The notes under the pieces: model-generated
The model's database searches: none
What the model was told of the DNA's origin: nothing
Seen by the model: the letters and a program-made list of their open reading frames with translations, nothing else
Shown: positions 12,296 to 24,678 of the stretch, piece after piece
Layout of the letters: every line of letters starts with the position of its first letter
How positions within the stretch are numbered: the stretch's first letter is position 1
Origin: Cryptomeria japonica
Lineage: Eukaryota > Streptophyta > Pinopsida > Cupressales > Cupressaceae
Reading direction: 5' to 3'
NCBI RefSeq assembly: GCF_030272615.1
Contig: NC_081406.1
Span: 241,230,422-241,294,421, forward strand
DNA: 64,000 bases
Translations under genes and position numbers: made by a program

Positions 12296-14300
12296 ATGGT
12301 TGAAACCCGCCTTCAAAAATCTAGAAGAATAGCTAAAGAAGCTCAAGAATCCGTAAACATGAGTTCTTATGAGTATGACAATGATCTATTCTACAATCCT
12401 GAGCACACTACATTACCAGACATGAATGTTTATAGACACAATCCAAATGTGGAAAGCACAAATACTATAAACAACAATGCTACGCACAATGACAATGTGG
12501 ACAATTCTTCAATACTATCAGCAGACATAGAAGAATCCATAATGAATCCTCAATTCAATAGATTGGTTGAAGAGATAATGAGGAGAGATCGACAATACTT
12601 TTTAAACATGATGGCACAAAGTGGAGCTAAAATACCGCATGATTTTGACTTATCTCAACTTATGGAAAGTCGACCCTCACAGCAAACTCAACTCAACATG
12701 GATCAAAGGAGACCAAATAGTGGAGGAAATAGAGGACCGAATATGATGCCGGAGTCACCATCAGCTTTGCTTCAAAAACCAGCAATCCCACATACACAAA
12801 CTCAAATATATGATACTTACACTCAAAGACCATCATGGAGGCCTTATGCTCAAATACACGCTCAAGGTATGGATCAATCAAAACAAGTGGATACTCAAGG
12901 ACATCCTCAAAATTTTGACACAAGGAGACCTCATGTCAAAATTGGGGGCAACACAATGGAAAATGAAAGGCCTATTGAATATGGTTTATATACACAAAAC
13001 AGATATGGAGTCCCTCAACATGAAGTTATGCCAAGTGCTCCATATATGTCGCAACAATATAGACCTCCATATGGACATGTCTACGATCAGTATCATCCAT
13101 ACATGCAACAAGCTCCTCCTCAAATGGGTGTTTCAAACATGGGGTATGCTACAAGAAATCAATCTCCTCCCAAGAATAATTTGGAGCAACAAATTAGAGA
13201 TCTACAGAAGAAAGTGGAGGACATGAGTACATCAAAACCTACATACACTATGAGAGATACATGTCCTTATCCCTTCGATAAGAGCATTCCAATGCCTCCG
13301 TTTCCTCCACACTTTGTGACACCAAAATTTGACAAATATAGAGGGAGAGGAGACCCCAAGGCACACATAAGACAATTCTTCACAGCTTGCATTGAGGTAG
13401 CGGCAGAAGAAACATACTTAATGAGGTTGTTCCCACAGAGCTTAGGAGATCAAGCTATGGAATGGTTTTCTCAATTACCTCCTGGTATTAAGTCATGGGG
13501 CGACTTAGCAGAGGCATTCATTCAGCATTTCTCTTACAACATAGAAACAGATGTCTCAGTTACTACCTTCTACAATACGAAACAAAAGGAAGGAGAATCT
13601 TTCGCAACATTTTTACAGAGATGGAGAAACTTAGCTAGCAGATGCTCTTGCGAAATCCCACAAAAACAAATGGTAGAAATGTTCACACAAAATGTTAACA
13701 AGGCTATTGGCTATGATCTCAGAAAAGCTTGTTTGTCTACATTCAAGGATGTTATTGAAAAGGGCCTAGCAACAGAAAAGGTCTTAATTGAACAAGGAGT
13801 TATCAAGCTATTCAAAGAAAACAAAGAGGACTTTAAAGGAAAGGACAAACCAAAATTTTGGAACAAGAACAAGAACACAGTTAATGATGGCGTTGTTGAT
13901 GCCAATACAGTGAGACCAAAGTTCGTCTTTTCTGGATCAAGTTCTACCAACAATCAGGTGAACAATCAAACAACTGCTAAACCGCGAAGGAAGTACACCC
14001 CATTGGGAGAACCACTTGAATCAGTATTCAAAAAGCTTGTGGCAAACAAAGTGATCACAGTTCCAGATTTTCCTCCATATGAACCAAAGGTCAAACCAAA
14101 TTGGTGGAATGATGATGAATTTTGTGAGTTTCATAAGAGCAAGGGTCATAAGACAAGTAATTGCCATCGATTGAAAAACATTGTGCAAGATCTCATTGAC
14201 AGAGGTGATATTGAGATTGAGGGACATTCATCTAACCAAGAGCATGAGGTGTTTAAGGAACCATTCCCAAAACATGACAAAGGAAAAGGCAAAGTCACAG
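12296..14300 (+). CDS. gag: Gag of the Tat element
   Basis: Encodes the structural polyprotein that packages element RNA in cytoplasmic particles. The start at 12296 opens a basic N-terminus (VETRLQKSRRIAKEAQE). A long low-complexity Q/P/Y/M-rich region follows, then the gag core near 13,330-13,620 (DPKAHIRQFF, AMEWFSQLPPGIKSW). A CCHC-like zinc knuckle in which the second Cys is His (CEFHKSKGHKTSNC) lies near 14,125-14,167; this variant is typical of Tat gags. The same frame continues into the protease region, as in elements that make a gag-pro fusion. Gag itself looks whole. Confidence 0.9.
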
Positions 14301-14779
14301 ATGATCAAGCCAATTACGCTAGAGCACCTTACAATTATGATTCTACTATCAATCACATCTCGATGGACAATCATATTTCTACTATCACTATCAAAAACAA
14401 AAATCCTGAGAATCCTTCTCAGAGACCCAAGATTGTCCTAAAAGGTGTGGGATCTTCCTCCGAATCTACCTCTGAATGTCATGTTACAACCCGTCGAGGT
14501 AAGATTACATTGCCAGGTACCTCCACTAAGAATGCCAATCCTTCATCTACCAAGCCTGAGTACGACCTTGTAGAACAATTAGGGAAGACGCCCGCGCTCA
14601 TCTCCATTCTTGAGCTCTTACGTATATCCCCTGCACATAAAGCTATCCTTGACAAAATCTTGAGAGACACTGCTATCCCTACGGATCTGAACGTGGATCA
14701 GTTTCAAGCCATGGTGGGATACCTATCCGTTCCCCATTCCCTCACATTCACAGAAGCCGATGACGCCTCCATAAGTCAG

Positions 14780-15110
14780 CCTCATAATGCACCTTTACAC
14801 GTTGAAGCCTTCATACATAAACACCGAATAAAGCGAGTCCTGATAGATGGAGGAGCAGGTCTAAATATTTGTACCTTGAGTACCATAAGATAATTGGGAT
14901 ATTCTGACAAGGCTGTGAATTCTACAAACCAAATCACCATCAAGGCCTATGATGATGAAGAGCGCTCGTCTAAGGGCACAGTCACCTTACCTTTAAGAAT
15001 AGGGCCAGTCACAAAGGATATGGTTTGTCAAGTCCTAGACCTGGATCTCACGTATAACATATTGCTAGGACATCCTTGGATTCACGAAATGAGGGCAGTC
15101 CCGTCAACAT
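14780..15110 (+). pseudogene. Aspartic protease domain of the Tat element
   Basis: The active-site block reads VLIDGGAGLNICTLST, the DGGA/DGGS form typical of Tat and Athila proteases rather than DTGA. It is followed by the second-half signature ILLGHPWIHEMRAVPS. It would cleave the gag-pol polyprotein. Between this domain and the reverse transcriptase lies about 1.5 kb of acidic, poorly conserved linker, as is common in Tat. The pol region of this copy is broken. Confidence 0.85.
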
Positions 15111-16599
15111 ATCATCAATGCATTAAGTTTCCTCATAATGGAGTCGAGGTAACAGTAAATGGTGATCCAAATCCATTCATATACTGCAATAACTTGAGAT
15201 CACATACTGAGACTATCATTCCCAGTAATCGTGAGGCTACTCCTTCTTCGGCATACATTGATCCTGAGTCATTAAAACCCTCGACATCCAAACAAGGTGA
15301 ACTTAGAGGCAAGTTTCAAGACAAAGGCATGGGAGAATACACTTTGAATCAAACAATGTTTTTACGACAAGTCATGAGCTCTCCAAAAGAATATGGGAGG
15401 CCACATCCTAACAAGCAAATCTCCATCATGATACTCAAATGGGATCCTACCATCTTTCAAAGATGGGGTGAACTAGAAGAGGAAAATTTATATAAAATGC
15501 TCTATAAAGATATTGAAGAGGACACACATGATCAGACTATTATACCCTGTGAGAACTATGGCAAAGGCTTTAAAATTCTACAAAAATTCAGGTATGATGG
15601 AAAAAGCCCTCTCGAGTTACGCAAAGAAGGTGTCATGGAGCCCTTACAACCTGAGCTAACTACAAGAAGAAAACGCTCCAAGGGACTTGGTTTTCTGAAT
15701 TCCAAGATTCACAATAAAAGAACAAAAGAGGTATGGCGAATCAAAGTTGCCGAAGTTCAACAAGAGGATTATCCTTCCACAGATTCTAATGAGTGGGAAT
15801 GGGGTTCAGACAAATCTTCCAGTGACTATGAGCTCACCGAAACATTCAAAGGGCCAGATGAACCCACAGAGGAAGAGGAATTTTACAAAAAGTTTAGAGT
15901 GGGTCAAGAACCAACCCATAAGGATCCCACACAGTCTTCGTTTCAAGGTCCTAGGTCAAAATCACATAGGATGAGGACACCTGTCCCGGAAGGCTCTACT
16001 AGTGATGACAATTTGGATTCGCTCACGATCGAAACTAATGAGGAGAGTGCCATCGATGACCTCGACGATTGCCTTGACATACCTGAATATAACCACATCT
16101 TCACTATTAGTCCAGCAAATTCTGAAAACACTAATGACCTTCCCCTTGTTCATCCCCAACTCATTGACTGGGATCATGAAGGACCAGCACAATTTGATAC
16201 ATTTCATAATGACGAAGCTATTGTCGACTATCTTGGCATTCGAGATGATCTTCCCCCTGGAGACTATAAAGCAGGATACGCCATAGAACTCAACAACATG
16301 GCATACTTTGGTGAGGGTGTCGGGCCTTCTAGTCGCAAAAATGTAAAAATAAAAACAAGACAAGGGTCTTATGGCGAAAACCACACTGTGGTGCTATCTG
16401 ACCCCAAAAAAGTAAAAAGAAAGGACGTATCTGAGGGCGAAAACCTCTCTGAGGCACCCGAAGATGGAAGGCTCGACATTCTCCCAGCATCATATGAGGA
16501 AAAATCATCCATGTTGGTAGAGGAGACTATAAAGACAAATATTGGTACAGAAGAGGTTCCACACAACATATTCTTGGCGCAATCATTGACAGAGGCCGA

Positions 16600-17400
16600 A
16601 AGGCCAAAATTTATAAGCTTCTTCAAGGAACGACAAGTCAACTTTGCATGGTCATACGCCGATATGCCTGGACTGGATCCGGATTTGGTTATGCATCATT
16701 TGACAGTCAAACCGGGGGCAAAGCCAGTAAAACAGAAACTGAGGAAAATGCATCCACAAGTGGCATTACTAGTCAAAGCAGAGCTGGAGAAATTATTGGA
16801 TGTCGGATTCATACGACCAATTGATTATCCCAAATGGATCTCCAATTTGGTACCTGTCAGCAAACCAGATCGCAGTATCCGAATATGTACAGACTTCAGA
16901 GATATCAACAAGGCTTGCCCAAAGGACGATTTCCTATTACCAAACATAGACTTGATCGTTGATCTCACAACAGGTCATGAAATGTTATCCTTAATGGACT
17001 GATTTTCTGGATATAATCAAATCAGGATTGCACCTGAAGATCAACATAAAACATCATTCACTTGTCCATGGGGAACCTTCTGTTGGAACGTCATGCCCTT
17101 TGGGCTGAAAAATGCAGGCACCACTTACCAACGAGCGATGACTACTATCTTTCATGATCTCATGCACATAACCGTGGAAGATTATGTTGACGATATTTTA
17201 GGAAAGTCAATAGATAGAGATACACACTTGGACATACTTGCAGTTGTCTTTGATCGGCTGGAAAAGTACAAAGTAAGACTAAATCCAAAGAAATGCGTCT
17301 TTGGAGTAACCTCCGGGAAGCTCCTAGGATTCATTGTGTCTAAAAGAGGAATCGAGGCCGATCCAGCGAAAGTAAAGGCTATCTTGGACATGCCGCCACC
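16600..17400 (+). pseudogene. Reverse transcriptase domain of the Tat element
   Basis: Recognised by the entry block HHLTVKPGAKPVKQKLRKM, the SNLVPVSKPDRSIRICTDFR palm segment, DINKACPKDDF, and the catalytic YVDDI box near 17,185 (the usual plant Ty3/Gypsy form is YIDDI or YVDDM). It copies element RNA into DNA inside particles. It forms part of a pol region with several breaks in this copy. Confidence 0.88.
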
Positions 17401-17499
17401 CAAGAATATCAGTCAACTTCGATCTTTACAAGGGAGACTCCAGTCCATACGAAGATTCATAGCACAACTCGCAGATAAGTGTAATCCTTTCCAGCACTT

Positions 17500-17980
17500 G
17501 CTACACAAAAACATCAAGTTCAAATGGGATGAGAACTGTCAACAGGCTTTTCAGACGCTCAAAGACTATCTTTTGAACCCACCAGTCTTAATGCCACCCA
17601 TTCCAGATCAACCGTTGCTACTTTACATATCAGCTACTCCAACGGCACTGGGGGCACTCCTAGCACAACAAATACCTAACGGCAAGGAAAAAGCAATATA
17701 CTATATCAGTCGCACATTGGTAGGATATGAGCTAAACTATACACCAATCGAGCATGCATGTCTTGCTGTGGTCTTTGCTTCACAGAAGTTACGACATTAT
17801 ATGCTCACTCACAAGACTAAGTTGATTGCCAGAATTGATCCACTAAAATATCTTCTCAACAAAGCTACACTTACTGGGCGGCTGGCCAAGTGGGTAATGA
17901 TTCTGAGTGAATTTGACATCGAGTACGTGGATAGGAAAGCAATCAAAGGACAAGCCATTGCAGATCAATTAGCAGATGCT
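17500..17980 (+). pseudogene. RNase H domain of the Tat element
   Basis: Follows the reverse transcriptase through the usual connection (FKWDENCQQAFQTLKDYL). The RNase H core reads LLLYISATPTALGALLAQ, then YYISRTLVGYELNYTPIE and LAVVFASQKLRHYM. It would remove the RNA strand during reverse transcription. The catalytic Asp usual in the first strand (LYLA/VSD type) is replaced here by a Ser-Ala reading, as in other Tat elements, where this domain is thought to be degenerate. Confidence 0.8.
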
Positions 17981-18029
17981 CCTATGATAGATCATGTTCC
18001 TCTATAGTTAGAATTTTCAGATGAGTCCA

Positions 18030-18440
18030 TTCTAACAATATCATCCGCAAAGTCATGGCAATTATATTTTGACGACTCATATACACAGCATGGGGCAGGA
18101 GCGGGTATACTCTTTATAACTCCCCAAGGCGATTCTATACCAAAATCATACCGCTTATCATTTCCTTGCACCAAAAATATAGCGGAATATGAGGCATTAA
18201 CAACTGGATTAAGAATTGCAGTTCAGTGGAAGATCCAGGAACTTCATGTTTTTGGGGATTCTCAACTTGTCATCCATCAAGCAACTGATGATTACTAAAC
18301 AAAAGATGAAAAACTAATGCCTTACAAACAATTGGTCGATGATTTAAAACAGCACTTCACAAAGATAGAGTTTGAGCAGATACCAAGAGAACAGAATCGT
18401 GCTGCAGATGCCATGGCTACAATTGCTTTGCTGATTGATC
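18030..18440 (+). pseudogene. Second, archaeal-type RNase H (aRH) of the Tat element
   Basis: Landmarks are WQLYFDDSYTQHGAGAGILF, NIAEYEALTTGLRIA, VFGDSQLVIHQ and the closing REQNRAADAMATIA. This second RNase H between the first one and integrase is diagnostic of the Tat lineage of plant Ty3/Gypsy elements and separates it from Athila and chromoviruses. The catalytic D, E and D positions can be recognised. The region is part of the broken pol. Confidence 0.88.
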
Positions 18441-18739
18441 TGCCACAAAATGAGACCTGTTATGAGTTCCTAGTAGACAACTTGCTGATTCCATCATATG
18501 AGATCACTCCTACTGAAATGATATGCGTTGTTGGTCCTGAATCCCAGTTATATGGTTCCATATTCACATACCTTCGCGACAATATCTTACCTCCCGATCT
18601 ATCGAACAATCAACATCATACTTTCATTCGCCAATCCTCTCGATACGTCATTTTAGCTGATATCCTATACCGACGAGGTCTAGATGGCACCCTTCTTAGA
18701 TGCTTAGAGAGTGACGAAGCTCAGATTGCGTTATGAGAA

Positions 18740-19804
18740 GTGCATGAAGGGATATGTGATCCGCATACTAGTGGTCCTACCTTGGCCAAGAAACTCATCA
18801 GGACTGGATACTACTGGCCTACTATGGAAAAAGACTCATATCAATTTGTCAAGAAGTGTAAGCAGTGTCAAATTCATGGAGACCTCATACATGCACCAGC
18901 ACAGGAACTACAACCACTTGCATCTCCTTGGCCCTTTTGTCAGTGGGGACTCGATCTCATAGGTAAGATTCACCCTCCTTCTTCCAATGGTCATAAATTC
19001 ATTATCACAGCCACAGAGTATTTCACAAAATGGATTGAAGTTGTGCCTCTCACACAAGTTACTGGGAAACAAATTGCTACCTTCATCTTGAACTACATCA
19101 TTTGCCGATATGGGATTCCTACTTCCATTATTACTGATAACGGGCGTCCCTTCAAAAATCAGGATGTTCGTGAACTCTGTGAGCGCTTCCATATCTCTCA
19201 CCGTTTCTCAACACCATATTACCCCCAAGGTAATGGCCAAGCTGAGGCGTCTAATAAAACAATTCTCAAAATCCTTAAAAAGACAGTCGACGACGCTGGC
19301 CGTAACTGGCATATCCAACTCAATCCTGCACTTTGGGCCTACCGCACAAGTGTCCGCACACCTACAGGAGCTACACCCTACTCACTTGTCTACGGCGCTG
19401 AAGCCATCTTGCCTATTGAGGTCGAGTTACCTTCTTTACGGGTCTCTTTGAGAAACATAATCAACGATGAAGATTACAGGGTCTCTCGCTTACAAGAACT
19501 AGAACTGCTGGAGGAACGAAGACACACTGCTTTTAATCATCTCAAGGCTTACCAACAAAGAATGAGTCGCAGCTACAATCACAAAGTTAAGCCTCACACA
19601 TTTGAGGTAGGCGACTTAGTCCTCAGAGAGAACCCCAAGAATCAGCAAGACAGAGATAAGAAGGGCAAATTCGAACAAAACTGGCTTGGTCCTTACGTCA
19701 TCACAACAGTATATGGATCTGGGGCATATCAGCTCTCCACTACAGAAGGTGAACCTTTGGAGGATCCTATCAACAGCATGCACCTTCGCAGGTTCTACAC
19801 ATAG
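18740..19804 (+). pseudogene. Integrase domain of the Tat element
   Basis: An HHCC zinc-finger N-terminus (HEGICDPHTSG ... CKQCQIHGD) is followed by the DDE core: FCQWGLDLIGKIHPPSSNG, IITDNGRPFKNQ, and the glutamate in YYPQGNGQAEASNK. The C-terminal domain has EVGDLVLRENP and KFEQNWLGPYVI. No chromodomain follows, consistent with a non-chromoviral lineage. It inserts element DNA into the host genome. This segment itself reads without interruption. Confidence 0.9.
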
Positions 19805-21533
19805 CTTTTCAGAGTCTCTTAATTCAAAAATACAAAAAAAATCAAAAAAATGTAAAAATACAAAAAAATTATAAAACAAAAAAAATCGTTACTTGGTGAA
19901 AACCTGGCAAACAGGCGCCTTGTGACACAACAAAAAAATTGAAAAATCAAAAAAGTAAAGAGAAATAATTTCGTCCAACGGTGAAAACCACTTCGGTGGT
20001 GCCCTGGGCAAGTACCATGGTGAAAACTGGGTCACCATCGCCATGCATAGAGACTTTGCTCCTCCCTCTTTCAGGATTCTCTTTCATCTTTCACTTTGCA
20101 CACACTCACAACCTATTCACTCACAATAAACTTACCCATTCCCATCATGGCTTGTTATTGATCTACCTAAGATTGGTTAGCCATCCATAACCCTCCCTTT
20201 TCACTCCCTTTCCATCCATAATAAATTGGATCCTATCTGTGACTACGGCCAATCCTACGTCTAGTGATGGGTATGGAACTAAGAACATCACATGTTTCGA
20301 GGAGTACAGTTTCTTCTAGCTTCCTTCAAGTCTATCCGTGCACAATCCGCAATAAAGCAACATCTGCATCGTCAGTCCACAATAAAGTTCCATCTTCTCC
20401 ACAATAAAGTATCAGTTTCATGGATTCAGTCAGTTTCAAATGAGACACAGCAGCAACAATGAGCTTCAACAAAATCAAATCTTTCAACAGACTCAGACAA
20501 CATATGGTTCAGTGCTATCTATCCTTTTTGTGAAAGTGAACATTGTGACCACAATCGAATAAGACTTAAACAAGTGACAAGAGACACTAAACTTGAGGAC
20601 TACAGTGGATGTTGGTGTCGAGTCTTGGTTTTCTTTTGATTTTATCTTTTGGTGACATGCCTTTTAGCTTTTCCAGGATGTCTTTGACTAGAGATTCTAT
20701 CTCCAGGATGTCTTTGACTAGAAAGGCGAGGATGGGGTATCGTCACCTATTTACATTTGCTGTCTATGGATTGTCTTTTAGTAATGCTATGACTTGTCCA
20801 AGGATATGAGGACACTGTGAGTCTAGTATGAACTGGGGCATTCCTTGTTTGTGACTGTCTTATCTCCATGCAAACAGGTACAATGACTTTCTGGGTCGAA
20901 CAAATGCCTCGATTGTCATAACCTATTCTGCCATAATAAAGCTCAATGATGATAACGCACAAGAAGCTCTTTCACGTTCATATCTTCTGTCTTCCATCCC
21001 CCTTTCTTGATTGACTTCCATTGTCCTTCTCGAGTCCGCGTAGCTCGCTATCACATGACTGAGTATAATGACACACCAAAAACATTTGCATTTCATATAG
21101 TTACATCTACATCACCACATATAAGCATTTCATACATACATATAGATATCACAATTGCATCACATCCTGCATACAACACATGTTAGCACATCTCACATTT
21201 TCATTATGTAAATAATCATTTGCATTATCATATTCATTTGCATTACATACATTCACATTTGCATCATGCATCACATATACAACATAAAAGAACAAAAATA
21301 TATTGCATTGCATCATATAAGCATCCATATCATAAAACATGTATCACATAAGAACATTTCATCACATAAGGTACACATGCATATAGCTGCCGCAAAAATG
21401 GATCATCTCTCATATATAATCAAAATGTGTCATGATACAATGATGTCAAAAATCATATGGCTACAAAATAACCCGCAGGTGTCTACAATACAAAAATGGT
21501 ACATATACTGATACAAAGGGGAGCCCTCTATGG
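19805..21533. other. Non-coding region between integrase and antisense gene
   Basis: 1.7 kb internal to the Tat element with no supported gene. It holds an A-rich stretch (19,820-19,980), a 21-bp duplication (20672-20692 and 20702-20722, TCCAGGATGTCTTTGACTAGA), several GTGAAAAC..GG blocks, and a CAT/ACAT-rich low-complexity segment at 21,070-21,420. It may contain the 3' end signals of the antisense gene. Confidence 0.6.
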
Positions 21534-23526
21534 CTATGATGAACTCCCTCCCTCGGAGCCGCCTGGCCTCGACGGACGCTGAGCTGTAGATGGACCTGCT
21601 CCAGGATCTCCCTGCCTGTCTAGTGGTGGTGGAGGACCCATGACCCCACCGCTAGATGCCTGCCTCCTACGACTCCCTCCCGTAGCCGTCGTTGTGCGCG
21701 ACGATCTATGGAAGCTCCTCGCCCGCTGATCCGCTGGCACGACACCATAGTACAGGTCTCTCCAATAGCCAATCTCCTCTCCGGCTCGCAGCACATATGC
21801 GTAGCCTGCTCCTGCGTCCTCTGCCACCTGCCTCCCTACCCTCAGAGCTGCCTCGGCCTCAGTATATCGCTGGATGGCCTGGTCTCTCTCTCGCTCTGTG
21901 TCCCTAAGCTTGATCCTGAGGTGATCCCTCTCTCGCTCCAAATCCGCAATCTCGTCTGCCTGGCCCTGGCAGATCTCTCTCAGCTCTAGCAGCTCATCCT
22001 CCTCAGGATCTCCACCCTCAGCCTCTACCTGTGGCTCCTCCTCTGCAGGTGCCTGCTCCTGTACCTCCCCCTGTACCTGTCTCGGTGCCTGAATAGGTAC
22101 CTGTCTCTGTACCTGTCCCTGTCCCTGCACCTGTCTAGGTCCTTGTGCTCTAGGACCCTGTGCTGCTGGTACCTGTAGGGGCAATCCACCTCGACCCCTC
22201 ACCACCTGGGCTGCTCTCTCCTATCCTCCCTCCCTCCGAGCTGCTACCCGCCTCTCCCCCACCACTCCTCTCCACCTCCGTCGGCCCCTGCCTCCATCCC
22301 CTCCACCACCATCATCATCATCCCCTCCACCCTCTCCCTCCAGTGGCTCTCCTGGATCTGTCAACCTCGGAAATGGATGCTCTGCCCAATATGCAGAGTA
22401 CTCTGCGTCCATCCCTACATCCTCTACCTCCGGCCACATATCCCAAGGTAAGGGCATCATCTCTGCCATCTGTGTCACGGCCTGATCATACGATAATAGT
22501 GGCCCGAACTGTGCCTGATCCCTGACTGTACGGGCATACATGCCCGAGCCTCGCAGCATCCTCTGAATCCGGCCAAACTGTCTGCAAACCCTGTCTACCA
22601 GCTGTCTCTCCAAAATGTAGGGCGTCCGCCCAATCAGATATCTACTCCTAAATGTGTATTGCAGCTCCACGACATCATCCTCCCACTCCTCGCACCCCAG
22701 GTATGGCCTCCAGATAACCATATCAATATCATCTATAACCCGTCTCCAGTGCTCCAGTTGACCAATCCGAGGCTGTGATGTAATCATATCGTACAGGTGT
22801 ACAAAACTCCGTCCATGCCCTCTGCCTCTGAAGTGGATAGGCCGTGTGATCGGAAGGTGCTCATAAGCCCATACCTGTAACAATGTCACTCCGCAGCCCA
22901 GCCCCACTGATCCGTGATAGACAAACTGATGCAGCTCATAGCACAGATGCGCCAAGACACATGGCCCCCATGCATATCTGGTGTGCTCAGTCACCAGTGT
23001 CTCTAGTGCTCCTCCCCAGCCCACTGCCAACCCCCGTGTAGCCCTATCTGGACACAAGAAACCACTGATGGCTCCTCCAATAACAGCTGGCAGTGCTAAC
23101 CCTGTCGCGGTCATGGTATCCCATGCCACGTGCCCTGCTCTCATCTCCAAATCGGGATCCTGGAATACTCATCTCAGTGCCTCCCTATCTCCATCTCGAT
23201 CATATGGAATCAGCTCTCCATCGATCGGTATATGCAGTATCCTGTACACATCCTCGAGGGTCACTGTCATCTCCCCCATAGGCAAGTGAAACGTGCAAGT
23301 CTCGGAGTGCCATCTCTTCGCCAGTGCAGTCAGCAAACCCATGTTTGCTCGAAACTCAGGCACATACAGAATGTGTCTCAATCCCATCTCCTCAATAGCA
23401 ATCCTGTCCTGAATCGACAACTCTGGTCGCAATCTCTGAGTCGACGGGAATCTCTCTCGTGACTTCAGCATAGGCAGATACTCCTGTAGTCAACCAATCA
23501 ATCATGTCAGTTATCGTGGCATTCAC

Positions 23527-23757
23527 TGTTCATCACAAAATGCTACTTGCTACCTAAATGCATATGCTTACCTATCCTCGTGACACTCACTGTTCATCAC
23601 AAAGTGTTGCTATCTATCCTAGTAGTGCTCCCTATTCATCACAAAGTACTACGTGTGTGACATTCCCTGTTCATCACAAAGTGTTACTCACATTTGCACT
23701 CCTTGTTCATCACAAAGTGCTGCCTATCTTGGTGTTCCCTGTTCATCACAAAGTGCC
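23527..23757. repeat. TGTTCATCACAAAGTG repeat array in the candidate intron
   Basis: Six copies of a 16-base core (TGTTCATCACAAAGTG, minor variants), spaced irregularly about 35-65 bases apart with divergent sequence between. One more weak match (TGTTCATCACAGAACTG) lies near 23,830. The array lies inside the candidate intron of the antisense PMD gene. Confidence 0.85.
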
Positions 23758-23879
23758 TTGATCTATCCTAGTCTTCCTAGAGGACCTGCTTGAGTATATC
23801 CTCTCAGCAGCTTATCCTATCGACAGCGTATGTTCATCACAGAACTGCCGATTTGACCTAGAAGACTTAAACTATGCAT

Positions 23880-24160
23880 TTTAAACTCACAAATGCGCTT
23901 TACACTCATAAACGCGCTTATAGATTGCACAAACGTGCTTCTGCAACACAGACGCGCTTTCTGAACACATACGTGCCTAAATCCTTCATAAACGCGGACA
24001 GGGAACACAGACGCCCCTAAAGGGCACAAACGCGTCTGGAATTCGCAAACGCGCTCGCATTACTCACAAACGCGGTCCCAGGCATAGACCCGCCTAGACC
24101 CGACATAGATGCGCCTGTTGGACACAGACGCGCCTGGCACTGACACAGACGCGGTTGCGC
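23880..24160 (-). repeat. GCGTCTGTG motif cluster C (inverted)
   Basis: On the minus strand about a dozen or more copies of GCGTCTGTG and variants (GCGTTTGTG, GCGTTTATG, GCGTCTGTG) recur every ~20 bases. It is the same motif as clusters A and B but in opposite orientation, and lies in the candidate intron just downstream of the antisense gene's first exon. Confidence 0.85.
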
Positions 24161-24339
24161 GTTTTTGTATTTTTTTTAACTACCCTATTCCTAGCGCATT
24201 TATTGCTACCTATTGAGCATTAATGACAAAACTTGAAATGCGTGAAAGTACGAGGAGGTTTGGTGGTACTTACCGGCTCTCCTGCCTCTGCTGGCCTCTG
24301 AAATCGGCGAACGCACTCGAATCTGTGTACGAAAGCCAT

Positions 24340-24664
24340 CGCTGCTGACTGTTGCTGCTTTATTTTCACTTTGCACTATGCTCTTGTGATGGTGTAGATG
24401 ACAATGAGGATGTATTTTCCCCCGTGGTCTATCTTATAGACTGCCCTAGCTCTCATTTCCCGAGTCAGTCTTCTTCATCCTGTGACTTTGTAACTTTATT
24501 CGGTCAACCCATTCTAGCCTTTCTTTCTTATCGAGAGATTGTCTGCAATCTTTTCAGACATTTTCATCCAATCTCTCGAGGGGGCATATCATTCCCATTC
24601 TGGGGCAACTTTGTATCAGTTCATCTTATCTTCTTTGAAACAATGCAACAAGTCGCATTGTCTC
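24340..24664 (-). promoter_or_regulatory. Likely promoter region of the antisense PMD gene
   Basis: About 325 bp between the candidate antisense start codon and the polypurine tract. There is no better place for an antisense promoter than here or the 3' LTR. No clear TATA box was seen, so this is positional inference only. Confidence 0.3.
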
Positions 24665-24678
24665 AAAGAGGGGCAAAA
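24665..24678 (+). other. Polypurine tract of the Tat element
   Basis: AAAGAGGGGCAAAA lies directly against the TG of the 3' LTR, where plus-strand DNA synthesis starts in LTR elements. Confidence 0.85.

Larger units (their letters stand above)
21534..24339 (-). pseudogene. Antisense plant-mobile-domain (PMD) gene in the Tat element
   Basis: Read opposite to gag-pol. The PMD (MAIN/MAIL1-like, aminotransferase-like family) shows from about 23,440 with MGLRHILYVP, ALAKRWHSETCTFHLPMGEM and TVTLEDVYRILHIPIDGE, and continues to about 22,280 with WGGALETLVTEHTRYAWG and YELHQFVYHGSVG. A proline/glutamine-rich segment and a coiled coil (EICQGQADEIADLERERDHL and on) fill the C-terminal third. A short candidate first exon (24274-24339, starting MAFVHRFECVRRF) ends at a consensus GTAAGT donor. 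A TACAG acceptor precedes 23483, and both sides are in phase 0, so a 790-bp intron is likely. Antisense extra genes before the 3' LTR are known in Tat elements, and PMD genes are known transposon cargo. This copy has about two breaks. Function in the element is unknown. Confidence 0.8.

Noticed and set aside
22160-23462. Plus-strand open frames of 100-120 codons rich in Pro, Leu and Ser
   Set aside because: They are complementary shadows of the antisense PMD gene.
23520-24160. CRISPR-like array from regularly repeated short motifs
   Set aside because: The setting is a plant retrotransposon, repeats are only 9-16 bases and imperfect, and spacing is irregular; no cas genes are present.
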